NCBI GenBank assembly: GCA_016617855.1
Contig: JAECUM010009742.1
Location: 36,362-100,361 of the forward strand
From: Megalonaias nervosa
Taxonomy: Eukaryota > Mollusca > Bivalvia > Unionida > Unionidae
DNA length: 64,000 nucleotides
Direction of reading: 5' to 3'
The notes beneath the pieces are model-generated. The model was given only the letters and a program-made list of their open reading frames with translations, ran no database searches and was not told the DNA's origin. Positions 27,072-39,448 of the stretch are shown piece after piece. Numbering within the stretch: the stretch's first letter is position 1; each line of letters begins with the position of its first letter. The translations under genes were made by a program, and so were the position numbers.

Positions 27072-28636
27072 AACGAAAATTTTCATCCCTGCATATTTGA
27101 GTAACCAATGTACCGTGTCCTGATAACCATGTTTTGTTGGTTTTATTTGCATAAATCCGTAATACATTTTTCTTATATTCTTTGTGACCCAGCTGCATTG
27201 CTTGTACATTTGTAAATAATTAAGGCTACAAGGAAAATGAGTTTTGTACTAACTGTGTCATCCTCATAAATCAGAGACATTTTCTGTTCTTGTTATGAGA
27301 TCTCTCGGATAGAAATCATCAAAATAATGCTAGCACTCAGAAGTATAATAGGTCCGGCTAGAACTCGGATTTTGATCAAAAATAGGTTTGATAGAACAAG
27401 ACTATAAATGAATGACAGCTCTTGTGTACAGACAAGGTAACTGACCACTTACACAACATTTAAGATCAGATAACCGATAAAGAAACGGTCATACCGCATA
27501 CACAAATGAATTAATGCAATTAAAATTTGAAATAGATGAAACGCGTGATGAAGTTCAATTCGTACACTATTAACGTGCATTTAAAAGAATATAAAAGAAG
27601 GGAGAGCATTGGGAGTTGTATGGATGATGTAGAGTTGCCGATTCAATATGGGCTCAATTACGTCCGATGTTTAAATTTATGGAAATTATATTAAAACAAA
27701 CGACCACAAGTTGTTAAGCAAGAACAGTTGGAACGTTTTGAAAGTTACAGAACACACAACTAATATATATTGAAAGATATATGAAGAGAAAATATTGAAA
27801 GGATTCATGAAAAGGTAGAGAACAAATAAATAAATAAATAAAACCTTAGAACGAATGTTTCATCGAAAGAGTAACACTAAATAATATGGACAGAGCGTTC
27901 ACCATGGTGACAACAAACACTGTGCCTACAGCAAATTTGATTGAAGGTTTAGTAGGTGGTGAAGGAGAACGTGTCAATTGTGCTCCATCATCAGGGAATA
28001 AAACACTCGTTTGTTTGCACAATTTAGGAAAAATGGCTCAGTAAATATTGATATTAATTTCTTCAAATTAGGTATGCTATAAAATATTTTCAGTGTAACA
28101 AGCTATCTGCTGAGGGCTTATATCCAAGTTGTTTACTTCATCAAATGATATTCTAGTTTCGTTATTTTGGCATTAAGTGTTTTCTGTTTGTACTTTTATC
28201 ACGAATGTCGAACAAGCACCTTGCAGTAGTCTTGAGGATCACCATCATAACAGAAATAACGCTTCGTAAATTAAGCAATATTTTTCTCCTGCAACTATTG
28301 GTACCAATGTAAATGATTATGATTATTTATTTCATGATCAAGTTTAGTCTTCACTCGCACCGTATACAAGACACTCAACGGTATGTATTGTTATTTGATG
28401 TTCTAAATCAAATTGTCTACACGTCACAAATTGTAGTTGTATCCAAAGCTACAACCCTTTTATAAGACCGTGGGGATCAGTAACACAAATACACCGACAC
28501 CACTTTAATTTTGAACCTACAATATTGATGAAATTTTATGATAATATTTGCATCTGTGTCGTAAGCTTGTTGTCCTAAAATCAATAACTCTAAACAGTGT
28601 TTGATATGGTCGATGGTGACTGTGTAGTATTTATAG

Positions 28637-28759
28637 GTTACTGCATTTGTATGGGAAAATATGAACGAGTTTTTCGGATGGGTATACTGCACGACCTTGG
28701 GAGTGCAGTATATCCATCAGACAAAACGAGTTCATATTTTCCCATACAAATGCAGTAAC
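28637..28759. repeat. 123-bp near-perfect palindrome
   Basis: The left arm starts GTTACTGCATTTGTATGG and the right arm ends with its reverse complement, CCATACAAATGCAGTAAC. Pairing continues, with a few mismatches, almost to the centre (GTATACTGCA..TGCAGTATA around CGACCTTGGGAG). Such a hairpin is typical of a foldback transposon end or a very short MITE. Confidence 0.9.
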
Positions 28760-28762
28760 TTT

Positions 28763-29836
28763 TTTATTATATGCTCATTTTCTTATTCTACCCAAGGCTA
28801 AATTATATAAACAAAAATACACAACAAGAAACAAAGTAACTCAATGTATGCCGTATTCCAAAATAAATACACAAGAATGGCTTCATCATTACAAAACAAC
28901 ATTATTAATGCGCACGTAACTCCGCCCAGATAAATTTTAACTTGGTCGCGCGCTAGACATAAGTTTCGAAAGAAAATGGCGTTTTGGGCTACTTAAAATT
29001 GAAATTTGGAGTCATATTGTGAATGAATGCGCATTGCAACAACTTTTCCATTTGATCTGGAATGAATAGATTTTGGTATTTTTGTCGATTCGACGAAATT
29101 TCGTGATTATGGACTGGATCTATCTACATGAAGTCATCAGATTGCAGCAGCGTATGTGCCAATTCTACATGAAATATACATCGGATTGAAGCACCGAGGG
29201 AGAAGCATGTTGACATCTGCAAGAGTGTTTCTGCTCTGTAATTGAATGTTTCAAATCATAATGTGGGGAAAGTATGAAGTCTTTCAGTTGCAATTATCGA
29301 AAAGACGCTATGGAATTTAATGTTTATTTCATTTTGAGTGCAGTAAGGAGGATGTATTTCCACTTGGAATATAGTCAATATTACAGTACAATTTTGAAAT
29401 GTGTAATCAAGCTTTAGAACCCATGGCATGGCTCATGTAATTCGGATTTGCAGAACTAAGAAAGTACATTTTGAGGAAATTAAGAATGTAAAACTGTAGG
29501 TTTATTTTTTGCCATTCTTATTACGAGCTAAAGAAGACAGTTTATGCCTTGTCACTTGTACGTTATTTGCAAGGACCCTGTCTGGCGTCTATAGCTAGCC
29601 TAAATCTGAAACATTGTATCAAAAAAGTTAACGCGTAAAGTGCCAAAGCAGCTGGTATGTGGCAGTTCTCGAAACATCTGCTTTAGTTCATTCAGAAACA
29701 AATTGTTTGTTTACAATAGAAAATAGTTCATTCATGTGAATGCAATATGAATTGAGCCCGCGAGTTCAATATTGTAAAATATTGCACGATTCTGACAATG
29801 CAAAGTTAACGGAGAAAACAATGAGCATATAATAAA
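28763..29836. mobile_element. 1.07-kb element with perfect 17-bp terminal inverted repeats
   Basis: TTTATTATATGCTCATT (28763-28779) is matched exactly in reverse complement at 29820-29836. No transposase frame is visible inside, so this would be a non-autonomous DNA transposon. No clear target duplication was seen. It starts three bases after the 28.7-kb palindrome, so the two may be parts of one foldback structure. Confidence 0.5.
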
Positions 29837-31560
29837 TGTACAGTGTTGCATATGTGCCCCTAATTTTCAGATTACGTATCATATACCACAACGTTATGAT
29901 GCCACCCATCTAGTCCAGTTTAGCTGATTCTACTAAACGCTTGTGCCACACCGTAATATGTAGCTTTCACAGAGTCGTCATTTACATATTATAAAATATT
30001 GTTATCAAGCACATTTAATGGGTTATAAGTAAACAGTTGCTTTCCTGTATATTACACATTTATCTCCAGAAATGCGTTTGTAATATCATAATTAGAATTA
30101 ATGATAAATTGAACTATATGGCAAGAACAAGTCACTCTATTGGTTTATTTTTGAATATGTAGTATATTAGTTAGATCATGTTAAAGTATAGTCATCTTAG
30201 GCTGAAGTGACAAAAATAATATGAAATTATCTGTTCCTGATCGAACACATTGAACCTCTATTTACTGTTTCACAGTACTTATACGTAACTCTGCATTGAT
30301 TTATCTCTCTAATCTCGCTGTCCCCCACTGCACTGCCAAATAATCTCTTTTATTTTACACAATCATTACATCTCTGGTATTTTCTCTTTCCTTTTTCGAT
30401 TTCATCTGCCCTTTTTCCACAATTGCGTTTGCAACACTTCACAACCGTGTGTACACTTGTTTTAGTGTGTTTCTTTCAATTACTACTAGCTGTCAAATAA
30501 ACATTCTGGCAAAAAAAGGATATTGAAATCTATGCATACTTTGTAAGATGTACCTAACAATGCTTCATTCAAGTGGTGCAGAAACTCTTCCTACATACAA
30601 TGATTTTGGCTAATTGTATCATAAGTCGTTGCAATTAAAGATTTTAACGATGTGTTAAAATTATTCACTTATAACTCATTTGAATGCAGTTTGAAAGATG
30701 CGTAAATGCTTCCAAGATTGACCCATGTGATTTTCCTTATTCCTTTGTTTGTTCCAAATCTTGAAGGCTAGCCAGAATTATTTATATTGTACAGGTAGTG
30801 TTTCAGCGAATTAGAAATATAGCTGAAATAAACTTCAATATATTTCACTGCTATCTCGTTCCATTTCATCTTTAGCGTAAATTATTGTCCTGCAAGACAG
30901 TGCTTATATTAGAGTCACCTTATTATCGTTTATATTATTCAGTTTGTTCACTACTGGTGATATTTGGCTTGTGCTTTCTTCTTTTCCGTATGTATATGCA
31001 TTTTATTTTGCATTTTATTCATTTTCTACTTCAACATTTTGCTACATCTGTTACATCCTTTCAATTCATTATCTATCGAACATTGAAACCATTCATGTCC
31101 ATCGATACTGCCATTTTTGAATTGTTCTTCCTTTGTCATTTATTTTAATGGCACAATGTTTACAGCTGTTTTCCAACTGTTATATATCTTTTGAAGCTCA
31201 TTAGTTTGGTTTATGTCACATGCTTACTATTATTATTTCTAATACCGAAGAAAGGTGGACAATTAAATTTTAAATAGCTCCGATCCCCCAGACAGCAATG
31301 GCGATGGTCTAGGTATATATATATATAACATTTGGCGAAAAGTATAAAATTTTAATAAAATATAGCAAATGTATTCAATAATTTCATTAACAAATGTCTC
31401 AATCGCAATTCCTTTCGAACTAATACAATCAATGACCTATTAACAGTTGCCAGTTATGTTTCATCACCTGAACTTAAAGGTCTTTAGTGAGAGTGTTTCC
31501 TTTCAGCGTTGTCTCTGTTACTCATTCACCAATCACTGTCTTCCTCTTTTTTTATCTTTG
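29837..31560. other. Intergenic DNA, no supported gene
   Basis: Nothing was recognised. An 87-residue hydrophobic frame at about 30885-31148 is rich in Phe and Leu from T-rich DNA and is not supported as a gene. Confidence 0.5.
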
Positions 31561-31562
31561 AT

Positions 31563-31684
31563 ACTTCCGGTACCCTTGACAACGTGCTCTCCTGGCACTT
31601 CCGAATCCGTTCCTCCGACACTTCCGGTGCTTACTATCACGTCCTTCTTCCGGCACTGCACCTACACACAAACTGCTGACGTCA
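31563..31684. promoter_or_regulatory. Cluster of ETS-like sites plus a CRE-like palindrome
   Basis: Within 122 bp there are four CTTCCG cores: ACTTCCGG at 31563-31570, ACTTCCG at 31597-31603, ACTTCCGG at 31620-31627 and CTTCCGG at 31647-31653. An exact TGACGTCA lies at 31677-31684. GC content is clearly higher than in the surroundings. ETS and CREB/ATF sites cluster in metazoan core promoters. There is no mapped transcript, so direction and target gene are unknown. Confidence 0.35.
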
Positions 31685-32288
31685 CTATGACTGCCTATCA
31701 CATGCTCTTCTCTTTTCTTTCCTCGTCTCAGATATTTGGGGGTCTACCCTCTAACACCCATCCGGAAGCTTCCTCAATAAGCCTTTGTTCGCAAATCCAT
31801 ATCTAGAATTCCAACTAGGATTTCCTTCCCTCCTTTAATGAAGTTCGTTTTTTGGGGAGGCTATTACCTGTTTGATCTGTTCAGACCAGTTAGGGTTCCT
31901 CCCCCTCTCTTTAATGGTTATAAAATTTTGCAGAGTCTTTTATAAAAAATGTTATTGTTACCCGAAGGTGTTATAGTTTATTAATTTAGAAAGGTAAGGG
32001 TATTTTTTCTTTATATTATTATTTTTTTTTTACAAATTCAAAAATATAGTACATTTCTCGACTGTTATACTCTGTCTCTTCTGGGTCATCGTCATAATGT
32101 AGATGGTAATAGCTTTTTCTGTCTTGTTCTTCCTTTTGCGTTTCTTTTTCTTTATATTCTCTCCGTTGTCTTCTTTTTCCGATCTTTCCCTATGTTTGTC
32201 TTGTTTTTCTTTCATTTTTAGGTTCCGTATCTCTTTTGTCCCGTGTCTCTGTGTTGTTGTTGTTGTAATTCTTGACCTTTAATTTCTT

Positions 32289-33031
32289 TTAATTTCTTTT
32301 CGATTTTGTTCTTCTCTTCCGTGGTTTTCTTGTTGCTGTTGTTGTATATGGTGTTTTTGTTACTTCCCAGCTTGATCTAATGACTTTCCTTGATCTTTTG
32401 GAGTCTGTTGTTTTCACTATCGTTGTTGCTCTTGTTGTTATTGTACTTTTTGCTTTGTTAAGTTCTATAGCTGTTATGATTGTTGTTGTTGTTCTTTTGT
32501 TTTCTTTTTGGGTAGGAAAGATTTTCATTTCTGTACATAAGTTGGTTTTCCTTTCCCTAAGGTCGTTGAGCATTTTTTCTTCATGTGTCCCGTCATTCAG
32601 CACATTTTGCATTTCCGATGGTATATGCATCCCCATTACGAAGATTTTACTGGAAACCCGTGTAAAAAGAAGACTGGTTTCATATTCTTCAGTTGTGCTT
32701 TCTCGATTTCCAGGATCCTTCTCCCGTTTTTTATTGGAGTATAGGGATATGTGTCCATCCTTGCGTTTGTGACTCATAGCTGGATTTTCTTTTCAAGTCT
32801 GATAGGTGTAGTTCTCCCTTGCTTTTTTATTTTCCGTAATTTTGGTGATGGTTCTCTTTTCACTGCTGTTTTCCCTCCACTATCCATATCTCCGTGTGGG
32901 ATTATCGGCTGGTTTCCCAATGGTCTTAAAATATAGCATGTTGTTCCTTTTCTGTTTAATGGGCGTGCAACTTTATACCACCCGGAGCACAGTCTAACGA
33001 ATCTTAAATTCCTTTGATCCACCTCTGGCAT
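32289..33031 (-). other. Two abutting unassigned open frames (85 and 162 codons)
   Basis: On the - strand, one frame runs 33031 to 32774 and the next runs 32777 to 32289. They overlap by the four bases ATGA at 32774-32777. The first is basic with a KVARPLNRKGT stretch. The second ends in a Lys/Thr/Arg-rich tail partly made by GTT/AAC-rich DNA. No family was recognised. This could be one frameshifted retroelement protein or chance in a composition-biased stretch. Confidence 0.25.
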
Positions 33032-33789
33032 GGTTCACCCATGCACTGATTGGAAAATGGATTTTGTTCGCACAGGCTGTTTGTTTGTGTCCAGAATCGG
33101 GTCTCAAGTCATAATCTTATTTAATACGTATTGATATTATCCAAGCACGTGCTCTTATCTACGATTTGACAAGGAGACTTAGAAGAATTAAGTATAAGAA
33201 GATACAAAATTATATACATGAGTCATCTGCAAATTTTCCCACAACGTGCGGTTTTTTTTTTGGGGGGGGGTTGGTCACTTTTCTGACATTTACAGATAAC
33301 CACTGGTGGAAGACATACACTCAGTACCGTCTGTCTTCAAGTAATCCAGTAGGTAGAGCTAGAATTACCTGCTTAATATTTGATAGTTCCTCAGTAATGT
33401 TAGTAAGGTAGTTGCTACAAACTATTCTATGCATTTGTTTCACCTGATTTCAATTTAGATGTTCCAAATGTATCAGCAATTAGGTAGCATAATAAATGTG
33501 ATCCACAAGTTGGATCTGTTTTCTGTTTTGCTTGTTACAGCCACAAAGACGAATATTGATCTGTGCTGTTAAACTGTATGTTATGATTTTTAATAACCTT
33601 GGAGATTTCTTTAAAGACACAGTGTTTATCATCTCCACCATTTTGCTTTCTTTATCAACATAAACCCATTTGCGGGAGACAACTACTGCTGTTTGAATGA
33701 CTTTATATACATTTTCTAATGTATATTCTTTTGTATTTTTCTTGCTTGCTTTATCACTGTGTTACGACCTAGGGACATAAACTAAGGAA

Positions 33790-33880
33790 CAAGAAAGAGT
33801 GACAACCAAAAAGTTTTGAAAAATTCAAAACATAAATTCATTTCCCTAAAATGCAAGGAGAAACAATTAAAAATATCTGA
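33790..33880 (+). repeat. Dispersed repeat family C, partial copy 3
   Basis: AAGAAAGAGTGACAACCAAAAAG and AAATTCATTTCCCTAAA match the start of the copies at 10680 and 17510. Just upstream is TGTTACGACC (near 33762), a start often seen in metazoan LTRs. Only ~100 bp can be aligned by eye. Confidence 0.5.
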
Positions 33881-33978
33881 CAATGTTACATGAATTCCTA
33901 TTTCCTAAAATTTTCTATTAAGATTAGAGGTCATTTGAATGTGTTCCCAATGTATTCCGAATGATAGTAATAATATAC

Positions 33979-33980
<2 letters not shown>

Positions 33981-34064
<84 letters not shown>
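33981..34064. repeat. (TA)n microsatellite with a central interruption
   Basis: Two AT-repeat blocks are separated by CTCC at about 34019-34022. Confidence 0.97.
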
Positions 34065-34065
<1 letters not shown>

Positions 34066-34141
34066 GATTATATGTTATATCCAATTTTATTGTGGACATG
34101 ATCTTGTCCAAAAAAAAGTCCACTGAATACCTGACCGGGAG

Positions 34142-34640
34142 CAGGTATTTTGTAAACAACATAATACATAGCTAATTTCTCTATGAGTGTGGATTAAAAT
34201 TCAGATCGTTAGCAATGGAGAGAAACATGTTGACTTGGGTCTGGGTCTAAGACATTAGATTTTAACTTTGAAATTCCTAGGCTTTTCGACAACTTTGAAT
34301 GTTTCAGAGAGATGACCAACCTACATCCGGGCTCTATTACTGTGCAATTTTGTTTAGTTTTTCATTTCGGTGGATTTATTTATTCAAAACATTGCTCACT
34401 GGAAGTACAAAATGTTCATCAATAATATTCTTGTACTGTAGTATTATCTTTGGAATTATAGTGAATTCAGAAAAGAACATTTTGGGTTTATATTAAACGA
34501 CTCTTTTAGGACCTCGACACAATCCAAGCCATTGACACATTAGCACGTTCAAGGATTATAGGCTTGTCAACACATTCAATGTTGGAACTTATTTGGATCA
34601 CCACTGGAACTGAATCGGAACTTTATCCATTTATACCTGT
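34142..34640 (+). repeat. Dispersed repeat family D, copy 2
   Basis: This is the partner of 16155-16740, with the same order of landmarks, including AACATAATACATAGCTAAT and CACATTCAATGTTGGAA. Sequence from 34640 to about 35470 is unassigned AT-rich DNA. Confidence 0.65.
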
Positions 34641-35532
34641 GAGAGAACATTTAGGACTATTAGCGATTTAATACATAAAACTTTCAGCTCTTTTAAATTT
34701 TCATATTTTATTTCAAGTAAATAAAGTATTTGTTGAAATTTACAAAACTTGATGTTTTCACTAAAATAAAATAAGATGAATTAACGGCAAAGTCCAAAAT
34801 AATAATTATTTTAAATATCCAACTCTTCTTTCTCATAATAATCCAATTCTGCTATTAATATCGAGCATATCTGAATAAATGAATTTCACAGCACTGTGAT
34901 TCCAACGAAACATTATGCATTCGAATAAATAAATCAAGATCTTCAATTTTTTCCTACAAGACTAATATCAGCTTTAAGAATGAATTATTCCGCCTTCTAC
35001 TTCTCTCATATATAAAAATATTTTGGACTAACAACACCGACAAAAGGATGATTTCAGGCTTTCATTGAATCATTGTTATTTCGAAACACAAACTCTCAGT
35101 TAATTCCCATTTATCCAGTCAAAAACTAGGACAGTCTGGTTTTTCTTTAATTACAAATGTCCCCTTTGGATTACGAGATGTTATTTGGACCTCTCTTTAC
35201 CTCAATCATGGCCTAACTGGACCACGTGATTTTGTTCTTTTTAATTGGATACCTAGGAATTTGTTAATGAAAGCGATGTAAGCGTCATACATCAGATATT
35301 CAAAAAGTACACAAACCAATCATATGATCTTAGAATTAAAAATGCAAATAGCTAAATTACTATTATTATTAAAAATGCTATGCATTATAGATATACACAA
35401 CAACTGTACATTGTCATACTCTGTAATATATTGACCGATTTGATAATCCATCTATTAGCAGAATTAGCGGGGTGGGGCTGACCTTTTTTTGCAGAACAAC
35501 CCAAGGTCCAGATTATACAATCCGGCAGCGTA

Positions 35533-35606
35533 GTAGTAGGGTATTTGTCACTAGGGAATTTTATGTTGTTAGCGAATGCAAAGCATTTCCTCGCAAAGAG
35601 TTCCAG
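35533..35606 (+). repeat. Element 2 left terminal inverted repeat (visible part)
   Basis: The segment containing GTCACTAGGGAATTTTATGT and GAATGCAAAGCATTTCCT pairs with the reverse complement of 46139-46213 at roughly 80% identity by eye. Both copies read in one frame with the residues FYVV.ECKAF, so the repeat may carry the end of a small gene. Confidence 0.75.
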
Positions 35607-35662
35607 TTACTTAAATCTTTCTGTCCGCTGACTGGTATAATTAAATCGTTGTTTGAATAATA

Positions 35663-35990
35663 ATGAGTGATTCTGCGCTAACTATGGAATCTTGTACAGC
35701 TAAACTAGCTCTACAGCGACTAGAGGCAATTAATAAATATCTTCCCGCACGTGATTCTGTCGAACAACAATTACAAAAACAGCGTCCGGAAGCTCTAGGG
35801 AATTTTACATAAGGTGCAACAGAATTGTTTAAACCTGTTACAGAGGCTACTAAAGGTCTTCTTCCGTCGCTGCGATAGACCGCTAAAGCAATTAGGAAAA
35901 GAGCAGAAAGAACTTAAAGAGCCAAAAAGATTCTACGAGAACCAGCTGGAATAGCTGCTTATCAACCACAATTGCAACAAGAAATATAAG
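35663..35990 (+). pseudogene. Element 2 first gene: helical protein of unknown function
   Basis: ATG at 35663 opens a 49-residue frame that ends at TAA (35810-35812). The same frame continues with coding-like sequence, including the residues ELFKPVTEATKG, to about 35990 with further stops. The sequence is rich in Ala, Leu, Gln and charged residues and looks helical. Position at the left edge before capsid genes is typical of Polinton structural or accessory proteins, but no family was recognised. Confidence 0.4.
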
Positions 35991-36048
35991 ACATAAGCCA
36001 CCAGAAGTGGCCTTGCCATTCGCGATCGTGGTCTTAAAATAACAGATC

Positions 36049-36231
36049 TTGCCGGCGACTTATAATATACTTTGTCCAAATAACGTCCTCGCTGATGTTG
36101 ATCGACTGGAAATAATGATTCGCGGAAGACGAGCTGGCAATGATTACCCCGAAATCATCAATGAACCAGCTGCGTTCTGTCAGCGTTTATTTCCTGATGG
36201 TGTCATGGACACCTTCGTTTATTGGCACTAA
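36049..36231 (+). pseudogene. Element 2 open frame, unknown
   Basis: A ~60-codon frame without a usable ATG holds the residues DVDRLEIMIRGRRAGNDYPE and ends at TAA 36229-36231. The even, mixed composition suggests real former coding sequence. It may belong with the preceding broken gene. Function unknown. Confidence 0.35.
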
Positions 36232-36295
36232 TCGAGGAAATTATAGATGATTACCACGATGATTGATTCAATTAGATTGGTGATAACACAATAAC

Positions 36296-36681
36296 ATGAT
36301 TATACACAATGTTCAACCAGGACCAGTAATGGTCAGGGTGATAAATTCACGATTACCAGTTTATAGCGTTATCTACAGAGATGGGATTGATGATAATATA
36401 CAAGGTTTATACAGAAGAATATCTCAAGAGCGATCCCTATTGCAAAACAATTAGGCATGAAAACCATCGACGGCATTGTTCGCAATATAGCTATTGGCGC
36501 TGTTGGTGATGCTGCTGATAAAGCACTCTCAGCTGTCAAGGACAGACTCGTGCGATTAATACGACGAAAACCTCACCCACTAAACCTGCCCAGGACCAAA
36601 GTGATGCCAGCAAATGTTAGTAAAATAATTAATCAAGCTGCAAATGAACTACTGAAAGAATTAGTTGTGTGCTGTCACTGA
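36296..36681 (+). pseudogene. Element 2 minor virion protein candidate (adenovirus pVI/pX-like type)
   Basis: A frame from ATG 36296 gives 52 residues (with RLPVYSVIYRDGID) and stops at 36452-36454. A second frame, overlapping from about 36430 to 36681, holds GAVGDAADKALSAVKDRL followed by an RLIRRK basic patch. A Tyr/Gly N-terminus, an amphipathic Ala-rich helix and a basic segment just upstream of the capsid gene resemble small cement or membrane-active virion proteins of Polintons. This is family-level inference; the gene is frameshifted. Confidence 0.4.
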
Positions 36682-36820
36682 CAAAACAAAAATCTGACGA
36701 GAAAAAATATTTCACTGCAAACCTAACAGCAGGCAGTGGTCTGGCCCGTCGTCGTCGCTGATCTGCCACTGATTAATCGGTGTCAGCACATCAGTTTAGA
36801 CAACAAGGAATATAATAAAA

Positions 36821-38191
36821 ATGTTAAGGCTTGTATCTGATCAAGCATTTGACAGGGACGCACCACTACAGGGACGCACCAATACTCAAAGATGAGTCTG
36901 TGAGTGATTATCAATTATTCTTATGAAGCACGAGAAACAAACTTGCGTGGACGAATTGAAGTTCAGGATACATCCAGGATTTTCTTGCCCGCTGAGTGAT
37001 TCATTGAGGTTCAGAGTAATCTTGTGACGATACTACGTATGCAGCAGATGCACTTTGTGGTTTCGTTAATAACGGAATAATGGCATAATTTAATAGCGCC
37101 AGATGTATCATTGATGGTAGATTATTCGAAGCATGCCTCGATATTCTTGATGTTTCTACGACAATGATCGGTCTTGCAAGATATTCCGATGATTATTCAA
37201 GGTCCGATGGTCCATCAATGATGTATTCGAAAGATGCGATCGATCATCCTGACGATAGACAATTTCTCATGATAAAATTAACACAGGCTATCACCACTGA
37301 TCCACAGCCACAATGAATGACACCGAAGCTGCCTTTGCGACACTGTAGAGTGCTAATTCAGACTTTAACCTGGGATTTGCAGTACGACAATCTCCAGTTA
37401 ACGCGGATCGAACATTTTCATGTGAGACACCTCTGTTGTATATCTTTAGATTCTTCAGAAATGTTAGAACAGTTATCTTTGGAGGCAAACATACAGTTTC
37501 TCTTGTTCGAAAGGCCACCGTTCACGATGCAATCTGGCGCGCAGCTGGGGTTGATGCTGGTAAAGTGAAACTATCAGATTGGCATTATGGTTGCCAATGA
37601 TGATTCCTTCTCTGACAGAAAAGCAACGATTGTTATCGTTCATGGACAGTGGTGGTAAATCAACGCTGTTGTGGCTGACAATGACCACATATACAGCTCT
37701 TGTCACAGCAGATGGCATCACAGCAGGGAATTTTAGCACATGACATATTGTTGGCATTTCATTGCGCCACCAAGTCTAATGATCAGACAGAAAACCCAAT
37801 GGTATTTGACAGATTAGCAGTGTCTACTATTTTGCCGAGGATAAATGGACATCAAGAACAATCCGAAGATATAATACTGAATTTCGGGGACAACAACGTG
37901 GCACGGGTGTATCATCGTTTGATGACATTTATGGGGCGTGCTTAGAATGTTTTTTCCTGCTTAAAGATATCTCAGTGCGATTTCTCGAAGTTATATCCGA
38001 TTTATTATTTCTCACTGGAACATCTGGATTTATTGAGACAATCAGTCGTTGATGTTTACGTGCGAGCTACTGTTGGTTCTGCTCCAGCTCGTGGTTACAG
38101 AGCCATTGCCTCAATATTATCAGACAATTCAATGCTGCTCGAAGTTGTTGGAGGACAAATGAGGAAAACATGTAATAGAACTTTTCATTAA
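36821..38191 (+). pseudogene. Element 2 major capsid protein (double jelly-roll type) remnant
   Basis: Frame pieces carry features of Polinton/adintovirus major capsid proteins. An N-terminal part has VQDTSRIFLPAE (about 36970). A CGFVNNGIMA stretch (about 37050) is followed in the same frame by a stop. IIDGRLFEAC comes next, then STTMIGLARYSDDYSRSDG. A jelly-roll 2 part has IFGGKHTVSLVRKATVHDAI (about 37470-37530). The C-terminal APARGYRAIASILSDN..VVGGQM (about 38083-38160) corresponds to the end of the element-1 capsid fragment. The product would build the icosahedral shell. Several stops and frame changes show it is dead. The ATG at 36821 is a plausible start, with a 13-bp GGGACGCACCACT-type duplication just after it. 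Confidence 0.65.
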
Positions 38192-38196
38192 AAAAA

Positions 38197-38554
38197 TGTA
38201 ATATCAACACGTCAATGGCACCCTGACACCTGGTCAGGTTAAAAAGCTGAAATCAGCATGAAAAAATAAATGTGCAACAATGATATCGCTGAAATCAACG
38301 GCACGACGTTGCAAGGCCCGAATGTACTATCCTTGACTGAGAGTCAGCTCAAACACTACAATAACGCAAAGAAATCAAGGACTGGCGTGCGACTTGATCT
38401 TTCTGCGAATGAAATCAACAATACAGCAAAGGCTGGTGGCATGTTTCCACTTGCGATATCAACGCTGATTACTGTTGCAGCTCTAGCTCGATGCCGGTGG
38501 ATCAACTGCCGGCCTGGCATTGAAACATCACAAGGAAACGATTTAAAAACATAA
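38197..38554 (+). pseudogene. Element 2 minor virion protein with Gly/Ala-rich hydrophobic segment
   Basis: One frame has TLTPGQVKKLKSA, which parallels TDGQVKKLAAAVAKQ in element 1 (51985). A second frame has LTESQLKHYNNAKKS, then GVRLDLSANEIN and a hydrophobic GGMFPLAISTLITVAALA. The two halves together match the layout of element-1 51951-52338, and both genes follow the capsid gene. The role is inferred as a capsid-associated, membrane-interacting protein. Broken by frameshift. Confidence 0.5.
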
Positions 38555-38614
38555 AAAATGAGGGACGTGGTCTAGATTACCGGGAACGTGGTACTGTAAA
38601 AGTCTCAGACTGCC

Positions 38615-39189
38615 ATGAACGTTTCACTAAAACACCCCATGTCCAATTTTTATTTACTTGATGCCGCTCGGCGATTAAATATAAAAAGCTTCAAAATTGT
38701 TTTCGTACGCGATCAGTTACCGGAACAACCAAGCTGTATTGAACTGGTATCATTAATCTCGATGGCCGTTCTGGTCCGGGTACTCACTGGGTTGCATACG
38801 CGGTTGATACACGTAGAGTTATTTATTTTTATTCGTATGGATTGGCGCCAAACGAGAGAAGTTTTAGAATGTCAGTGGACTTACTAGTAAATCAGTTGCC
38901 AGCCCAATCTGGTATTCAACATTACCAAAAACAGACAATAACGGATCCACCAATATGCGGTCCAGATGTGCTTGCCGTGCTTAACGCTGTGTCAGGGTCA
39001 TCAGCGGCGCCTCATAAAGTCGTACACGATCTCTCTCTAGAGTTAAGGAAGCTGGTCTCGGCGACATTGACTTGTCTGCGTATGCAACACGAGATGAACT
39101 TGCTGATCTTATGGCTCTTACCGGGGTTGATCGGGACGAGACTTATTTTTCAAGATCAGCATGGGCGGCTACAGACAAGCACTATTTAG
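38615..39189 (+). pseudogene. Element 2 adenain-type cysteine protease remnant
   Basis: An N-terminal frame holds HPMSNFYLLDAARRLNIKSF. A second frame, entered near 38740, holds GTHWVAYAVDT with the catalytic His, and FYSYG where FDSFG is usual, so the expected acidic residue is missing. It then has DPPICGPDVLAVL, where CG marks the probable nucleophile Cys. This enzyme class (peptidase C5, Ulp1-like fold) matures virion proteins. At least one frameshift and the Asp loss make it inactive. Element 1 has a better preserved homologue at 52537. Confidence 0.65.
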
Positions 39190-39217
39190 TGAGTCGATAT
39201 TATCCAGCGAGTTTTAG

Positions 39218-39448
39218 GTGCGACCAGCGGTAACATTGTGGCATTTACTTATAATGGGAAAATCAGACTCCAATGTATCAATCACAGCGATCAGAAGTGA
39301 GATCAATAAATGTGTTTCTAAAAACGGCAATACAATGGTCGGTGAACTCTTCATGAACGGAAATATAATTGTTGTTCTGAGAGAACCCGTATATGACGAT
39401 GATGTTGTAACACAAATAAATATGTGGACGACAAAAAAGCCACGATAA
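39218..39448 (+). pseudogene. Element 2 unknown open frame
   Basis: A 76-codon frame includes ITAIRSEINKCVSKNG and MNGNIIVVLREPVYDDD. It has no recognised family. It overlaps the next gene and may be its frameshifted N-terminus. Confidence 0.3.

Noticed and set aside
32380..32936. Long hydrophobic + strand frames resembling membrane proteins
   Set aside because: Val/Leu/Phe richness comes from GTT- and T-rich DNA opposite the Lys/Thr-rich - strand frame.
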